Of a DNA stretch of 64,000 nt, positions 12,308-23,503 are shown one piece after another. The stretch covers positions 166,894 to 230,893 of the forward strand of contig VIIQ02000149.1 in the NCBI GenBank assembly GCA_007449985.2, written 5' to 3'. The position numbers and the translations under genes are program-made. Source of the DNA: Desmodesmus armatus (Eukaryota; Chlorophyta; Chlorophyceae; Sphaeropleales; Scenedesmaceae). The notes beneath the pieces are model-generated. The model ran no database searches. It saw only the letters and a list, made by a program, of their open reading frames with translations, and was not told where the DNA came from. How positions within the stretch are numbered: position 1 is the stretch's first letter; the number at the start of each line of letters is the position of its first letter.

Positions 12308-14102
12308 TCAAATCCTGAACCCCAGCCCGCTCCGGCAGGTGCCCTCAGCGCCCACAGCAGCAGCACGTGGCACAACGAGCGCGATGGCATCTGAACTGTA
12401 ACCGCTGCCATTCACTCCTGCACCATCCTCTGCTGTGGCAGGTGCTGCTGCTGCTGCTGCTGCAGACAAGGGTGGACTACTGACAGGCAGGGATGGAGTC
12501 CCTGCCGTCCCATTCCCCCCTGCTCCATCCTGCTGTTGCTGGGAGGTGCGGCTAGGCTGCTGCAGCTGTTGGTGTGGAGCTGCATCAGGCAGCTCCTGCT
12601 GCTGCTGCTGCTGCTGCTGCTGGGCGCCTGCCGGCGGCTGCTGCTGCTCCTGCTGCTGCTGTGTGTGCAGGCCCATGAGTGAGGTCTGTGTGTGGTGCTG
12701 CACTCCTGAAATGACGTTGACGGCCTCCTGAGTGTGTATGCTCCAGTCGCCGGCCTCTGCTGACAGCCCGGCTGCCCTTATCACGTCGGCCTGGGGCGGC
12801 AGGAAGCAATGGTGAGGCAGCAGGGGAAGCGCAGGCAGAGGCAACAGAGAGACAGAGGCAGCAAAGGACCCAGATGCAGCAGCAACAGCGCCAGCGTCAG
12901 CACGTCAGCAAATGCATCACTTAGTCAATCGAGACTGGCAGTTGAGACAAGGGCAACGCTCATGTTGGTGAAGGTGCGAGGATGCAAGGGGACAAGCAGT
13001 GCACCCCAGCATCCCCCCCCCCTTCCAGGACACTTGCTGCAAGCAAACTGTTGCAGGCAAAGAGTGGCAAAGAAAGGCAAGGGCTTTGCAGTGGTGCACA
13101 AGGTGGGCCCCAACGATACATGGATGCAGACCTTTTAGTACCTGACAACAATACGCTGTGCCAATGCACAACCTCGTGACCCAGGGCATTGCCGTATCCC
13201 CCAAGGCCGCACATAAGGCCAGGTAGAATTGGGGTTCAAGCCTCACCTGGCAGACAGGGCAGACATGGCTTCGCCCCAACCAGGCATCAATACAGCCCTG
13301 GTGGTACATGTGTAGACACGGCAGCAGCTTGATAGACTCCCCTGCCTCATACTCGCAGCAGCATATGACACACAGCCGCTCCTGGCCCTCCTCCGAGCTG
13401 TCTGTGCTGGCAGCGTAGGAGGCGTCCTGCTTTCCCGCCTCTTTTCCTGCAGCATCTTTTGTGCTGGCAGCATCTTTTTCGTGTGCTGACGAGACTGCCT
13501 TTGGCTTGTCCCATATGACAACTGGCAGGTTGCGGATGATGGTGGGGGGTGTTGGGCTCTTGCGCTGGGAACGTGGCCTGGAGCTGCTGTATGGTTGTCC
13601 TGCTGCGAGAGATGCTGCTGCTGCGGAGCCGGGGACGATGCTCAGCACGAAGGTTGCGCGCTGCGTGGCTCCTGCTGCTTCCTCGTCATAGTCCTGCTGC
13701 CGACTGTCCCGCCCTGCTCTGTAGCACACAAAAATCACTGCAGCAGGAGGACGGCAGCATGCATGAAAGAACAAAGTGAGGCAGTGTGATTGTGAGATGA
13801 CATAGGGGTTGCTGCGGTGTGTGGGGTGAAGAACACGGCCCCTGCCAGATGACACAACCCCATGTGCTGTTGCTGATAATGCTGTGCTAGGCTGGCCAGA
13901 CAATGCATGACCGCACGGCGTGCCAGCGCCTACAGCAAAACAACGATGCACACAATCCATGATACGAGGCAAGCTACGACACGCCAACAGCGTAAGGCAG
14001 AAAACTTGTTGGAAGGATGACGTCCTGCCTCGGAAACTGCCACTCACATGCGAAGATGCAGAGCAGGATGAAAACCGTGATGAACAAAGCTATAGTCCCC
14101 AT
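12308..14102 (-). CDS. Membrane-anchored RING-H2 finger protein (putative E3 ubiquitin ligase)
   Basis: Three exons, 14048-14102, 13247-13737 and 12308-12790, give 342 residues with no frame break. The protein opens with a transmembrane helix (MGTIALFITVFILLCIFA, completed across the first intron by LIFVCY), then a basic linker. Residues about 141-182 form a RING-H2 finger, CVICCCEYEAGE to CPVC, with the C-x2-C, C-x-H-x2-H-x2-C and C-x2-C ligands in order. This is the layout of ATL-type plant and algal ligases, which pass ubiquitin from an E2 to substrates at membranes. The tail encoded by exon 3 is rich in Gln and Ala from CAG repeats and is probably disordered. It lies head to head with the rhodanese-like gene. 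Family assignment is firm; substrate is unknown. Confidence 0.85.
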
Positions 14103-14583
14103 GTCGAGAAGGGGCTCGTTTGCAGCTGTGTTGCCGTCCGTGATGCAAGCCTTGTAATCAATTGCCTGAGGTGGCTTCGTGTCCCAGCAAACAGACCTTT
14201 TGAACTGAATGCATTGCTTCTGATCACAGAACGGCCGAACAAGGTTCGTACAGAAAACAGCTTCGGGACCTCGAGGTTCTAGGGCGTAGAGCAGGCCTAG
14301 TCAGTCTCGACCATCAGCAGAGTGTCCAGCAACGCAAACCACATACAAAACACTATTTCAGGGCCCGGACCTCTGCTTCGGCTGAACAGGTGCGCTCAGA
14401 GATAGATTCTCGTGTGCCAGCTCCCTGCACGCGCCTGGGTCCTCTTGGACACGTTTTTTCATTGGTTACCCTGCTTTGCGACTGGTGACAGCTGCGCCTT
14501 GATCCCAAAAAGAGATCTCACTACCACAGCAGTACCTGTCACAATCAACCTATCTTGTTTCTTTCCTGCCCTGCAGCCCCACC
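14103..14583. promoter_or_regulatory. Head-to-head intergenic region (RING-H2 / rhodanese-like)
   Basis: 481 bases separate the two divergent start codons, so both promoters and 5' UTRs must lie here or a bidirectional promoter is used. No TATA-like element or known operator is obvious. Confidence 0.4.
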
Positions 14584-17500
14584 ATGGCTCTCGTCGCAGC
14601 ACAGTCAACAGCAGCAGCTGCTGCAACCAGCAGGCCCGCAGCAGCAGCCCCTATGCGCGTTGCACTGGTTACCAAGGTTGCAGGCAGGAGGGTGTCCGTT
14701 GCTTCAGCAGCGTCCAGCAGCACACCCAGCAGCAGTAGCCGCGGTGCAGTGCTGGTGTCACGTGCTTCCCGCGCCGATTCATCTGCTGACATGGCGCGCT
14801 GGGAGCAGCAGGTCCGCGATGGCAGCGTTGCAAATGTGTCAGTCAACCAGGCAGGTGAGTTCACCACAGAAGTTTCCAGTGGGGTCTCTGTTGTTTAGCA
14901 ATAGATAAGTGTGAGGATGCTGGTGAGTAAAGTGTGGCTTTTCAAGTGAGCCCATGCAGGCAGTAAAGCAGGCCAGTGAGTCAGTGAGGTAGTGGGGTGC
15001 CAGGCTGGCGATTGGGTTTGTGGAAGCTGCCAGGCTGGCAACCAAGAAGCACTTTTCGTTGCCTGTGTTGCAATGTTGTCAACAACATGCAAGTTGGCTG
15101 CGTAGACGTTGAATGGAAGTGCGCAAATGCAGGCTTTCTTTTTGTAGTGTGGTACGTTGGTGATGTTGCCCTTACATGTTGAGGGGGGGGGGGTGTCACC
15201 CCCCTACCCCACCCACACACTCCGTCTGGACGTTCGTCCCCTTAGTGAGATTGACAAGGACTCACTGCTGAATGCCGTCAACATGCCGTTGTTCTTTATG
15301 TTGGGGACGCCTCCCCCTGGATCCCCCCTCCCCTCCTGCCCCCGCCTTTCAACAACACCAGCACTGTAAAACTGAAGTGAGCAGAAATGTACACGGTTGT
15401 GCTTCTGTGCCCCCCCCCCCCCCCCCCCCCGCTGACTTGATGAACCAGGGTTGGGTGTTGCTGGACGTCCGGCCCCCCAGTGAGACAGACAAGGTCACTG
15501 CTTGATGCCGTCAACGTCCCACTGTTTGTCGAGGATGAGTCAAGCAGCTTTGGCACCCCCCCACCTCTCTTGCCCCTCACCAACACATGCCCGTCAACCT
15601 GAATGAAGCAGAAGTTACATGTCTGTGCTGCCCCCCCCCCCCCCCCTCCCCAGCTGACTTGGTGAACCAGGGTTGGGTGCTGCTGGATGTCCGCCCCCCC
15701 AGTGAGACAGACAAGGTGTCTCTGCTTGATGCCGTCAACGTGCCGCTGTTTGTGGAGGATGAGTCTAGCAGCTTTGGCAGCCTGATGAAGAAGGCAGCAG
15801 CAGTCAGCACAGGCGGCTGGTGGCTGGGTGGCACACACATGGTGCCCAACGACAAGTTCCTGCCAGAGGTAAGGAGCCTGCAAGATATACTAGATCTCAA
15901 TCTTAGATCTTAGGCCCCCACCCCACCCCCTCCATCACCTTTCACCCTCTTTACACCCCCCCCCCCCCACACGGGCCCCCACCCCACCCACCCCAGAGGA
16001 TGAGTCAAGCAGCTTTGGTAGCTTGATGAAGAAGGCAGCAGCAGTCAGCACTGGCGGCTGGTGGCTGGGCGACACACACCTGGTGCCCAACGACAAGTTC
16101 CTGCCAGAGGTAAGGAGCATGCAAGATACCCCCCCCCCCCCCCCCCCCCGCCTTCCCCATTCCACCCTCTTGCCATATCCCCCCCCCCCCCCAACCCCAC
16201 CACCCCACCTTCTCAAGAGGATGAGTCTAGCAGCTTCAGCAGCCTTAAGAAGAAGGCAGCAGCAGTCAGTACGGGCGGCTGGTGGCTGGGTGGCACACAC
16301 ATGGTGCCCAATGACAAGTTCCTGCCAGAGGTAAGGAGCATGCAGGGTGCATGGGTCACTCCCCCCCCCCCTCCCCCGCTGCCCCCCTAGCCCCCTCCCC
16401 CCTTGCTTCACCTTCCCCCCCCCCCACCCCCCACCCCCCACCCCAAGATACATTTTGAGCTGTGAGGGGTGGCTGGGCGGTACACACATGGTGCCAAATG
16501 ACAAGTTCCTGCCAGAGGTAAGGAGCATGCAGGGTGCATGGGTCACTCCCCCCCCCCCCCCCCCCCCCCTCCCCCGCTGCCCCCCTAGCCCCCTCCCCCC
16601 TTGCTTCACCTTCTCCCCCCCCCCACCCCCCCACCCCCCACCCCAAGATACACGTTGAGCTGTGAGGGTGGCTGGGCGGTACACACATGGTGCCAAATGA
16701 CAAGTTACTGCCAGAGGTAAGGAGCCTGCAAGGTGTACGGGTACCCTCCCTTCCTCCCTTCCCTTGCTTCAGCCCCCCCCCCCCCCCCCTCGTCCACCCC
16801 CCACCCCACACCTCTCCCCACCTACCAAGCTGGTTTTGAGGCCCGCAGTGACAAGTTTCTGCCAGAGGTAAGCAGCCTGCAGGGTGTATGGGTACCCTCG
16901 TTCCCCCACCCTCCCTTGCTTTACCTCCGACCCACCCGCCCCAACCCCCACCCTTTTCCGTTGCTCACCCCCACCCCTACCCCTACCAATATGTTTGGCC
17001 TATCACCTCTCAGGGCCATATCGACGATTTCTTGTTTTCTACATCCCCTCTGGCCTTTGAAACACATAAACACACATACATTCCAAAAGGACATGGGGGC
17101 CAAAACCCAAACTGTGATCACCCCCCCCCCCCCCCACCCCCCTCCCCTCACAGGTCCAGACCAAGGTCCCTAAGGACAAGGAGTCATCATCGGTTGCCAG
17201 AAGGGTCTGCGCAGCCTGGCAGCAGCAGAGCAGCTCTCACGCGCCGGGTATGGCCGGTGGCATGGATCAACGGCGGCTTTGACACTGCACGCCCGGGAGA
17301 CTTGCGCACAAGCAACGACAAGGATGTCAGGTGGGTTTTAGGGCATTTGGGGCACTTGGGGCGACGAGGGGGGGGGGGAGGGGGGCGGACCCCAACCCCT
17401 ACAGACACCCTTGAACCTTCGCCTTCACGCCCACCTATATGCCGGATTTGGTTGTCTGCTCATGGTGCTTGGCTGAAATACGATTCATCGCCAGATGTGA

Positions 17501-18063
17501 GTACACACAACCCCCCGCCGCCAGCTGTTGGTTACAACGCATCTGTCAACAACCCCCCCCCCCCCTTTCCCACCCTGCAGGTATGCCGGCATTGGTGGTC
17601 TGTCCGAGGTGCTTGGCTGGACCGAGGTGCAACACCAGATATGCACCCCCCCCCCCCTCATTCAAACACCAACACATCCCCCCTCCTTCAAACACCAACA
17701 CACCCCAATCCTGCCCCCCCCCCCAACACACACATTCAAATGCCGCAGGTATGCTGGCATCGGTGGTCTGTCTGAGGTGCTTGGCTGGACTGAGGCGCAA
17801 CACCAGCTATGCACCCCCCCCTCCTTCAACACCCCCCCCCCTCCTTACCCCCCCCCCCCCCCTTCACACACCCCACAGGTATGCTGGCATCGGTGGTCTG
17901 TCTGAGGTGCTTGGCTGGACTGAGGTTCAGCAGGAAGAGAAGCAGGGCTTCATGGGAGGCGTGAACGGCGTCCTCGGCCTGGTGGCACTCATTTTGGCAG
18001 CAGACCTGGCGCTGTTCGGGTGAGTCTGTTTGCTGTCTCCGGGGGGGGGGGGGGCAGGCGGCT

Positions 18064-18094
<31 letters not shown>

Positions 18095-18987
18095 CTGCGG
18101 GTGTGGGTGCGCGTGTCTGTTATGTGTGTGTGGGGAGGCAGGGGAGATGAAAGGAGAGCGTGCAGCAGGAGGAGAAGCAGGGCTTCATGGTGGTGTGAAT
18201 GGAGTGCTGGGCCTGGTGGCACTCATCCTGGCAGCAGACCTGGCACTGTTCGGGTGAGTGACACAACCCTGTCATAGGAGGGGGGGGTGTGGGGATAAGC
18301 AGGGGTTCATGGGTGATGTGAAAGGTGTCCCCCGCTTGACGGAACGGCTTGGGTGAGTGACACACTGGGTTGTGGGCTAGATCACTTACCTAGCCTAGCC
18401 TTCGGCAAGGCAAGGCATGGCTAGAGCGCAAACCCAGGCCTGGAAATTTTGGGATTCGAACCCAAGGCCTCTTGCTTGCAAAGCAAACGCGTTGTCACAG
18501 GAGGGGGGGGAGTGCAGGCATCAGCAGGGCTCCATGGTGGTGTGAACGGCGTGCTGGGCCTGGTGGCTCTGTCCCTAGCAGCTGACGGGGTACTGAATGT
18601 GTGAGTGTAGGTTCAGGGTCTGAGGCTTTTGGGTTTCAGGTTGATTTTCATTGAGTTGAATAGGGGGGCTGGGTGGAGGAACGGCGTGCTGGGACTTGTG
18701 GCTCTGTCCCCAGCAGCTGACGGGGTCCTGAATGTGTGAGCTGCCTTACACACTTTTCCCAACAAGGCGATTGTGCAGCGGCTGCATCACGGTGTGGCCA
18801 CTGCATCAGTCAGAATGGGCAGCACCTACATTAACTCAGGCGGTCCGCAAAGTCACATTATCGGATGTGGGCATCGGAAGACTGGCAGTGCCAATTTGGC
18901 ACCAACCTGAAAGCTGCTGCTGCCGTTGCTGCTGCTCCCTGTAGGTATGAGCAGATCATGTTCTTGATGGGCACACCCATGAAGTAA
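14584..18987 (+). CDS. Plastid rhodanese-like protein with C-terminal membrane helix (frame broken as sequenced)
   Basis: Functional exons are 14584-14854, 15654-15868, 17154-17330, 17879-18019 and 18945-18987. With two single-base deletions allowed for, they encode 282 residues. Residues 1 to about 55 are an Ala/Ser/Arg-rich chloroplast transit peptide. A rhodanese domain follows: WVLLDVRPPSETDK, then the active-site loop CQKGLRSLAAAEQL with its Cys, then WINGGFD and GGLSEVLGW. A hydrophobic segment (GVLGLVALILAADLALFG) near the C-terminus suggests a thylakoid or envelope anchor, as in plant chloroplast STR proteins. Exon 3 lacks one base near 17183 and one near 17252, so the literal frame stops early. 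Exons 2 and 4 are surrounded by many partial copies of themselves. Sulfurtransferase or redox-scaffold function is inferred from the family. Confidence 0.8.
15213..15316 (+). repeat. Upstream partial copy a of rhodanese exon 2
   Basis: Matches the LDVRPPSETDK to VPLF part of exon 2, with substitutions (GTCTGGACGTTCGTCC). The acceptor is replaced by C-rich sequence. It lies upstream of the functional exon. Confidence 0.75.
15431..15556 (+). repeat. Upstream partial copy b of rhodanese exon 2
   Basis: Repeats the exon start (ADLMNQGWVLLDVRPPSETDK) after a poly-C run, carries a small deletion after GACAAGGT, and stops within the VEDESSSFG segment. It has no donor-side half. Confidence 0.85.
15996..16110 (+). 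repeat. Downstream partial copy c of rhodanese exon 2
   Basis: Repeats the exon 2 end from EDESSSFGSLMKK to NDKFLPE, followed by an intact GTAAGG donor. It lacks the exon start. Confidence 0.9.
16216..16335 (+). repeat. Downstream partial copy d of rhodanese exon 2
   Basis: As the preceding copy: EDESSSFSSLKKKAAAV to NDKFLPE with GTAAGG donor, separated from it by C-rich sequence. Confidence 0.9.
16461..16878 (+). repeat. Three short downstream copies of the exon 2 donor edge
   Basis: At about 16461-16524, 16666-16728 and 16840-16878 the last part of exon 2 (GTHMVPNDKFLPE, shortened and diverged in the third) recurs with a donor (GTAAGG or GTAAGC) and nearly the same following C-rich spacer. 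The first two differ by only a few bases. Confidence 0.88.
17432..17812 (+). repeat. Three upstream copies of the start of rhodanese exon 4
   Basis: At about 17432-17500 (diverged), 17581-17645 and 17749-17812 the segment YAGIGGLSEVLGWTE recurs, the last two each behind an intact acceptor AG. All stop before the membrane-helix half of the exon, which only the functional copy at 17879 continues into. Confidence 0.9.
18171..18742 (+). repeat. Four downstream copies of the end of rhodanese exon 4
   Basis: At about 18171-18252, 18293-18357, 18522-18605 and 18672-18742 the exon 4 end (GVNGVLGLVAL and following) recurs with decreasing similarity. The first two keep the GTGAGT donor. Confidence 0.85.
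18441..18487 (-). pseudogene. 3' half of a tRNA-Ala(UGC)-like sequence (tRNA or SINE fragment)
   Basis: On the minus strand there is an anticodon stem-loop (18471-18487; 5-bp stem, loop TTTGCAA, anticodon TGC), a 5-base variable loop, and a perfect T arm (18449-18465; TTGGG-TTCGAAT-CCCAA) that contains a B box. A 7-base acceptor strand and discriminator A follow at 18441-18448. No D arm, A box or matching 5' acceptor strand is found upstream, so the gene is truncated. It sits inside an intron between copies of rhodanese exon 4. Confidence 0.7.
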
Positions 18988-19604
18988 AGGAGCCCTTTGG
19001 CGTATGCACTGTCAGTTGATTGGACTAAAAGCAGGTGAGGGTAGCAGGCACAACTGCAGGAGGGGGTGGCGTGCGGGGGAGGGCAGTGGCACCATCCATG
19101 CCACAGGACATGGGGCAGGGGACATGGCACAGCAGCAGGGCAGCAGGTGAAGTGAGCATCAACTACTGCGGCGGCGGGGGGGGGGGGGGGCAGGGGGGGT
19201 GGTTGGGAACAGTGGAAAAGGGGGGGGGGGCTCTTTGAGAACTTGAGCTGGTCCCCGGGCACTCTTACACTGCACTCTTGTGCATTGTGTCGAGCACTTC
19301 AACAGTAAGCAGGGCCGCGCCTCATGCTGCCAGGTTGAGGTGATGACGCTGACAAAGTTCCTGCTGCTGCTGCTTCTGGCAACCGCAGGAATGAGCACGA
19401 GCAGTTTGAGAGCAGGATGTGGCAAGGGTGTTGAAGGGGGCAGCAATGCAGCCTGAGCTGCTGCTGAAGGGTTTAGGGAGTAGGGCCTAAACCCTAAAGC
19501 CTAGCCTGAAAACCTGGGAGGCAGGGTGGCAGGGTTTTTTTTTTGGGCCACACTGGCTACCTCGTTGGGGTGGGAGGGCTTTTGGGGTGGGGTAGAGACC
19601 ACGC

Positions 19605-19606
<2 letters not shown>

Positions 19607-19636
<30 letters not shown>
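19607..19636. repeat. Poly-G tract (30 bases)
   Basis: Uninterrupted G run in the spacer. Confidence 0.95.
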
Positions 19637-19637
<1 letters not shown>

Positions 19638-20222
19638 CTTGCAGGGTGGGTTGGGGTGGAATACTGGAGTGTCTTTGGCAGTGTGCTGTTTGAGAGAGTA
19701 CGTGGGCCAACACATGTATCATTGTTGAGTGAATGTGTGCCAAGTCTTGTGGATGTGTGGGTTCGCCAACTTGTTGGCTCGATTTCGTTGGGGTGGTCTT
19801 GCAGAGAAGCACCCTATGATAAGGAGTGTAACATGCATGAGCTGAATAGACACAACTTGTTGGTGTGTCCCGCTGAGACATTGCAGTATTCATGATGTTG
19901 TGGAAAGCCTCAGCAGCAGCAGCCCCTGTCAGGGCACAAGTGGGTGGGAGTAAGATACAGCATGGCTACTCGTCCTGGGCACTGTCTGGGACGCTGTCAT
20001 CAGCTGCCAACATGCACTCAGCTGCCATTGGCAGGCATGGCAATGGCAGGCCTGCCAATTACCATTGCCTTGCCTTATGTGTGTCGCTTCTTTGTAAGGC
20101 CACACTGTGTCTCAAGAGACCTATCATGCACGTACAACAACTCCCTGGTTGTATGCGTATGTAAAGCCCTATGAGCCTAGTTTGGCTCCAGAAAGGGCGG
20201 TCAGGCGTGGCCTGACCCAGTT

Positions 20223-20308
<86 letters not shown>
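20223..20308. repeat. (TAG)n microsatellite, about 28 units
   Basis: Perfect trinucleotide array. It yields poly-Ser or poly-Thr/Leu in open frames, which are not genes. Confidence 0.97.
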
Positions 20309-20904
20309 AAGTGGAACAATCACTCTGCAGTTCCCGGTACGACCATGTGACCCACACACACCAACTCAATACTGAAGCCACACCAACTCGGTGATTTTGC
20401 AGAGTGTACATGGTGTGAACTTTCTGTTGAGTGTGGCCTCTGGAACTCTGATATGACCTGACATATGTTATATGCCTGTGGAAACGAATATCACCTTTCA
20501 CATGCTCAGGTTCACGACATGCTGACAGGTGTTTGAGATGTGACAGATGTGTACATCTGATGTGACGTGTGTTACATAAGACCAAAAAACCTCCCCAAAC
20601 TCAACCCCATCCAGCAGCAGCACCACTCTCAGTCCCAGGCAAAGCCCCAAACACAGCACCCCACAGCTGCACAGCCCGCAGGAAGATTCAGTCCGCAGCT
20701 ACTGCTGCTGCCTGCAACCACACCATGGCTTGAAGCCCTCAGGATGCCTCTTAGCAGCAAAAGCTACCATGTGCACCCAGATAGCGTGCTAGCAGCTGCC
20801 AAAGGCGCCTTCCCAGGTTGACAGCTGTGCGGTGGGCATAATCAAGGCCAAGTTGTGTTACCCTCCATGCAAAGGTACAATCATGAACAGCGCAGCAGCA
20901 GGCT

Positions 20905-23155
20905 TCACTCGCGCTCTGCCAGCCTGATTGTCAGGTGGAAGGTGGGCTTGGCAATCTTGTAACCCCTGCGCAAGCACAACAGCAGCAGCAGCAAGCACAC
21001 TGAACACACGTCCAAACTGAAATCTACTACCCCGCAACGCCATATGTCCACTCCCTACACGCTGTGTACCGTGCCATAAAAGTGCGTCAGCAACCCTCAA
21101 ACGCACGTGTCAAGCCCCCCCCCCCCCCCCATCTTGCAACGCACCCCAGTCTACTCGGCCATATGCCCAGCAGCAAAGCGCTGGATGCACACCCCCGCTC
21201 CCTACCCACTGCCCTTGTCCACCCCCCCCCCCCCCCCCCCGCCCACGGCTAAACCCCCCCCCCCCCCACACACACACACACACACCAAAAACCCTTTGCC
21301 CCCTGCATGCCCCCTCTCACCTGCCCTGTGCCCTGCAGCGGAAGCGCTTGAGGATGGGCCCCTGGTCCGCAAATGCCTCAGCAACATACAGCGATGACTT
21401 CATGGCGCCATTGTTGTTCTTGGCATTGGCAGCAGCCTGCAGCATGTACATTACAGTTCCTTCAAAAAACAGTGCAGCGAGCATGTCGCATTGTCACTAG
21501 CCTCACTACTGCTTGTGACGTGAGTGGGCCGCTGCAAACCTTGGGTAGCAGCCAGATACGAGAAAACGGTTGGCTTCGCCTGATTGTTGGCTGGAGTCCG
21601 CCCCACATGGTGAACCAAAAGATGGGTACGTATATGAGAGTTGACTCACGCTCTTGAGTGTCTTGAGGATGTCCTCGCATGCCCTGTATGGCATGTACTC
21701 CATCATCTGGATGGCATCCTCAAAGCTGCGACCACGCATAACATCAAGCACACGGCGCACCTGCAAGGGGGGGGAGTAAGTTGACGCAAACACGGTGATT
21801 GTGAGTGAATGGCACCAACAGTATCGGCCATTTGGGATGGGGGGTCTGCATTTAGGTAGTGGCTGCAGCCACGCATCACATCAGCACACAGCGCACCTGC
21901 AGGGGTGAGCGCGCGTGCGCACGGGGGGGGGGGGGGTAAGTTAAATTACAGTTTGAACCTATTCAGGACTGGATGTGCGTGCAGCTGGCGCTGGGGCATG
22001 TGCATGTGGCTTTACTTGCGACCATGCATCACACCCCTCACACAATCACCACCACAATCAGCATCACTACTACAATATACAGCCGCAGCGGCAACCGCCG
22101 CGGTAGACGCTGTGGAGATGCGCGCATGCTGCATAACTTGGGGTCTGCCTGAGGCGCTGCCACTGTCGCTGCTGGGCAAGGGCGCCACTGCCATAGCTGA
22201 CATTGCTCGGCTGCTTAGAGCCAGAGCTGTGATGAACGTTGCGCCGTGCTGCTGTCTCAAACTTGTAGCGGTGTGCAAGGGCGCTGGTCTGCAGACCACC
22301 TGACACTCTGTAGCGGCACGGAGAGCTGCTGATGCTGTGCATGTCACTGCTGCTGCTCTTGATGCTGTGACAGCTCCTGTTGCTGGACCTGCTGCCGCCC
22401 CCGCTACAAAAGGCTGCTGCGCAATGCTGCTGTCATCCTCCTGATGCTGCTGCGCCAACACTGCATGCACCTGATGAACGCCCCCCCCCCCCCCCCCCCC
22501 CCCCCAGCGCACCCATCCACCACGATCGGGGCAGGCATGACCAGCAGTGCTGTAATGATTGCACCCCCCCCTTACAACTGCTAGACGTTTGGAACACAAC
22601 CATAATGACGTCCTTAATCTTTACAACTGTTGAGCATCCTGTGTGATGAGGAGAGCTTTGACAACGGCACCACTGCTGCTGCCTGCTGTTGTGCCCCCTG
22701 ACATTGCATTTGGTGCCCCTTCACAACCTTGATCACCCTCAATTATAATCATGATGCATATATCGATGTGTTATAAAGCCATTCAGCAGAACAGGGCACC
22801 GCATCCCTGCACAAGAGGGCTACTGCTGCTACTTGGCAGCAGCCACACACATACCTTGAACGCACTGCCACGCTTGAATCGCAAGTGTGCCACGCCCTCT
22901 TTAGGCCCGCTGCTTGCTGCTTCAACAACCTCTGCTTCTGCTGCTTGGCACACCACAGGCCGGAGAGCCACTGGTGCCTGCGCACACAAGAGCGATTCTC
23001 CGGTCAGAAAACATTGAAGGTCGAAAGGCAGCTGTGCGCCGATAGCAATGTCATCCCGGACTCACAATTCTAACTGCTGGTGCTGCTGCAATGAACGGCC
23101 GCTGCAGCTGTGTGCTGGTCCTTCCGAGGGCCATTGTCTGTCGTGAAGCCAACAT
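20905..23155 (-). CDS. PRPL22: Plastid 50S ribosomal protein uL22 (nuclear-encoded)
   Basis: Five exons, 23066-23155, 22855-22977, 21650-21760, 21321-21436 and 20905-20965, join in frame to 166 residues. The start gives a plausible chloroplast transit peptide ([12 protein letters not shown], then [10 protein letters not shown]). The uL22 core is unmistakable: [48 protein letters not shown], then the terminal beta-hairpin [14 protein letters not shown]. uL22 binds 23S rRNA and lines the peptide exit tunnel. Moderate length and a transit-like N-terminus favour the plastid over the mitochondrial form. The gene is head to head with the dynein-2 gene. The acceptor edge of exon 3 is duplicated upstream. 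Confidence 0.9.
21862..21905 (-). repeat. Copy of the uL22 exon 3 acceptor edge
   Basis: CACGCATCACATCAGCACAC then AGCGCACCTGCAGG corresponds to the start of exon 3 (RRVLDVMRG) and its acceptor at 21730-21766. The copy lies on the 5' side of the exon. Confidence 0.75.
22481..22505. repeat. Poly-C tract (25 bases)
   Basis: Uninterrupted C run in the uL22 intron between exons 2 and 3. Confidence 0.95.
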
Positions 23156-23503
23156 CCTGCTGCTGTTGCTGCGGCTTGCCCGTCGAAGTGTCAAGGAAAT
23201 TGAACACACTTGGACGAGTCAGCTGAGCACAAGCTGAAGCATCTGCGACTCTCCCGATGGAGAGCAGCAGCAGCAGAGAGTGAGGTGGTTGTGTGACTCG
23301 AAACTACGTGACAGCTGCAGCCTTTCTCTTGTTGGTCGTGGATTGTTGGACTCAATTTCTACCATGGAGCTTTGTGTGCCTGCTCAGCACCATGTCTGCT
23401 ATCATCCCGCCTCAACACTGTGTCAGCATCTGATTATACTGGCCTCTCACATTTTCTGATATTTGTGACTCCCCACAGTATATTTGCAGTCATCTCAATC
23501 AGT
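23156..23503. promoter_or_regulatory. Head-to-head intergenic region (uL22 / dynein-2 chain)
   Basis: 348 bases between divergent start codons must contain both promoters or a shared one. A short CAG run lies at 23262-23276. No known motif stands out. Confidence 0.4.

Larger units (their letters stand above)
18988..20904. other. Spacer between convergent genes with microsatellites
   Basis: No gene is recognised. The left two thirds are G/T-rich on the plus strand (3' flank of the rhodanese gene) and the last few hundred bases are C/A-rich (3' flank of the minus-strand uL22 gene). Between them are a poly-G run and a long TAG repeat. A TTACA (TGTAA on the minus strand) near 20571 could be the uL22 polyadenylation signal. 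Confidence 0.5.

Noticed and set aside
12435..12731. Cys-rich ORF opposite the RING-1 tail
   Set aside because: It is the antisense of CAG-encoded poly-Gln; CTG runs read as Cys and Leu.
16888..17775. 295-codon ORF covering rhodanese introns
   Set aside because: It reads through C-rich introns and exon copies; only the short GGFDTARPGDLRTSND part is real coding sequence, in exon 3.
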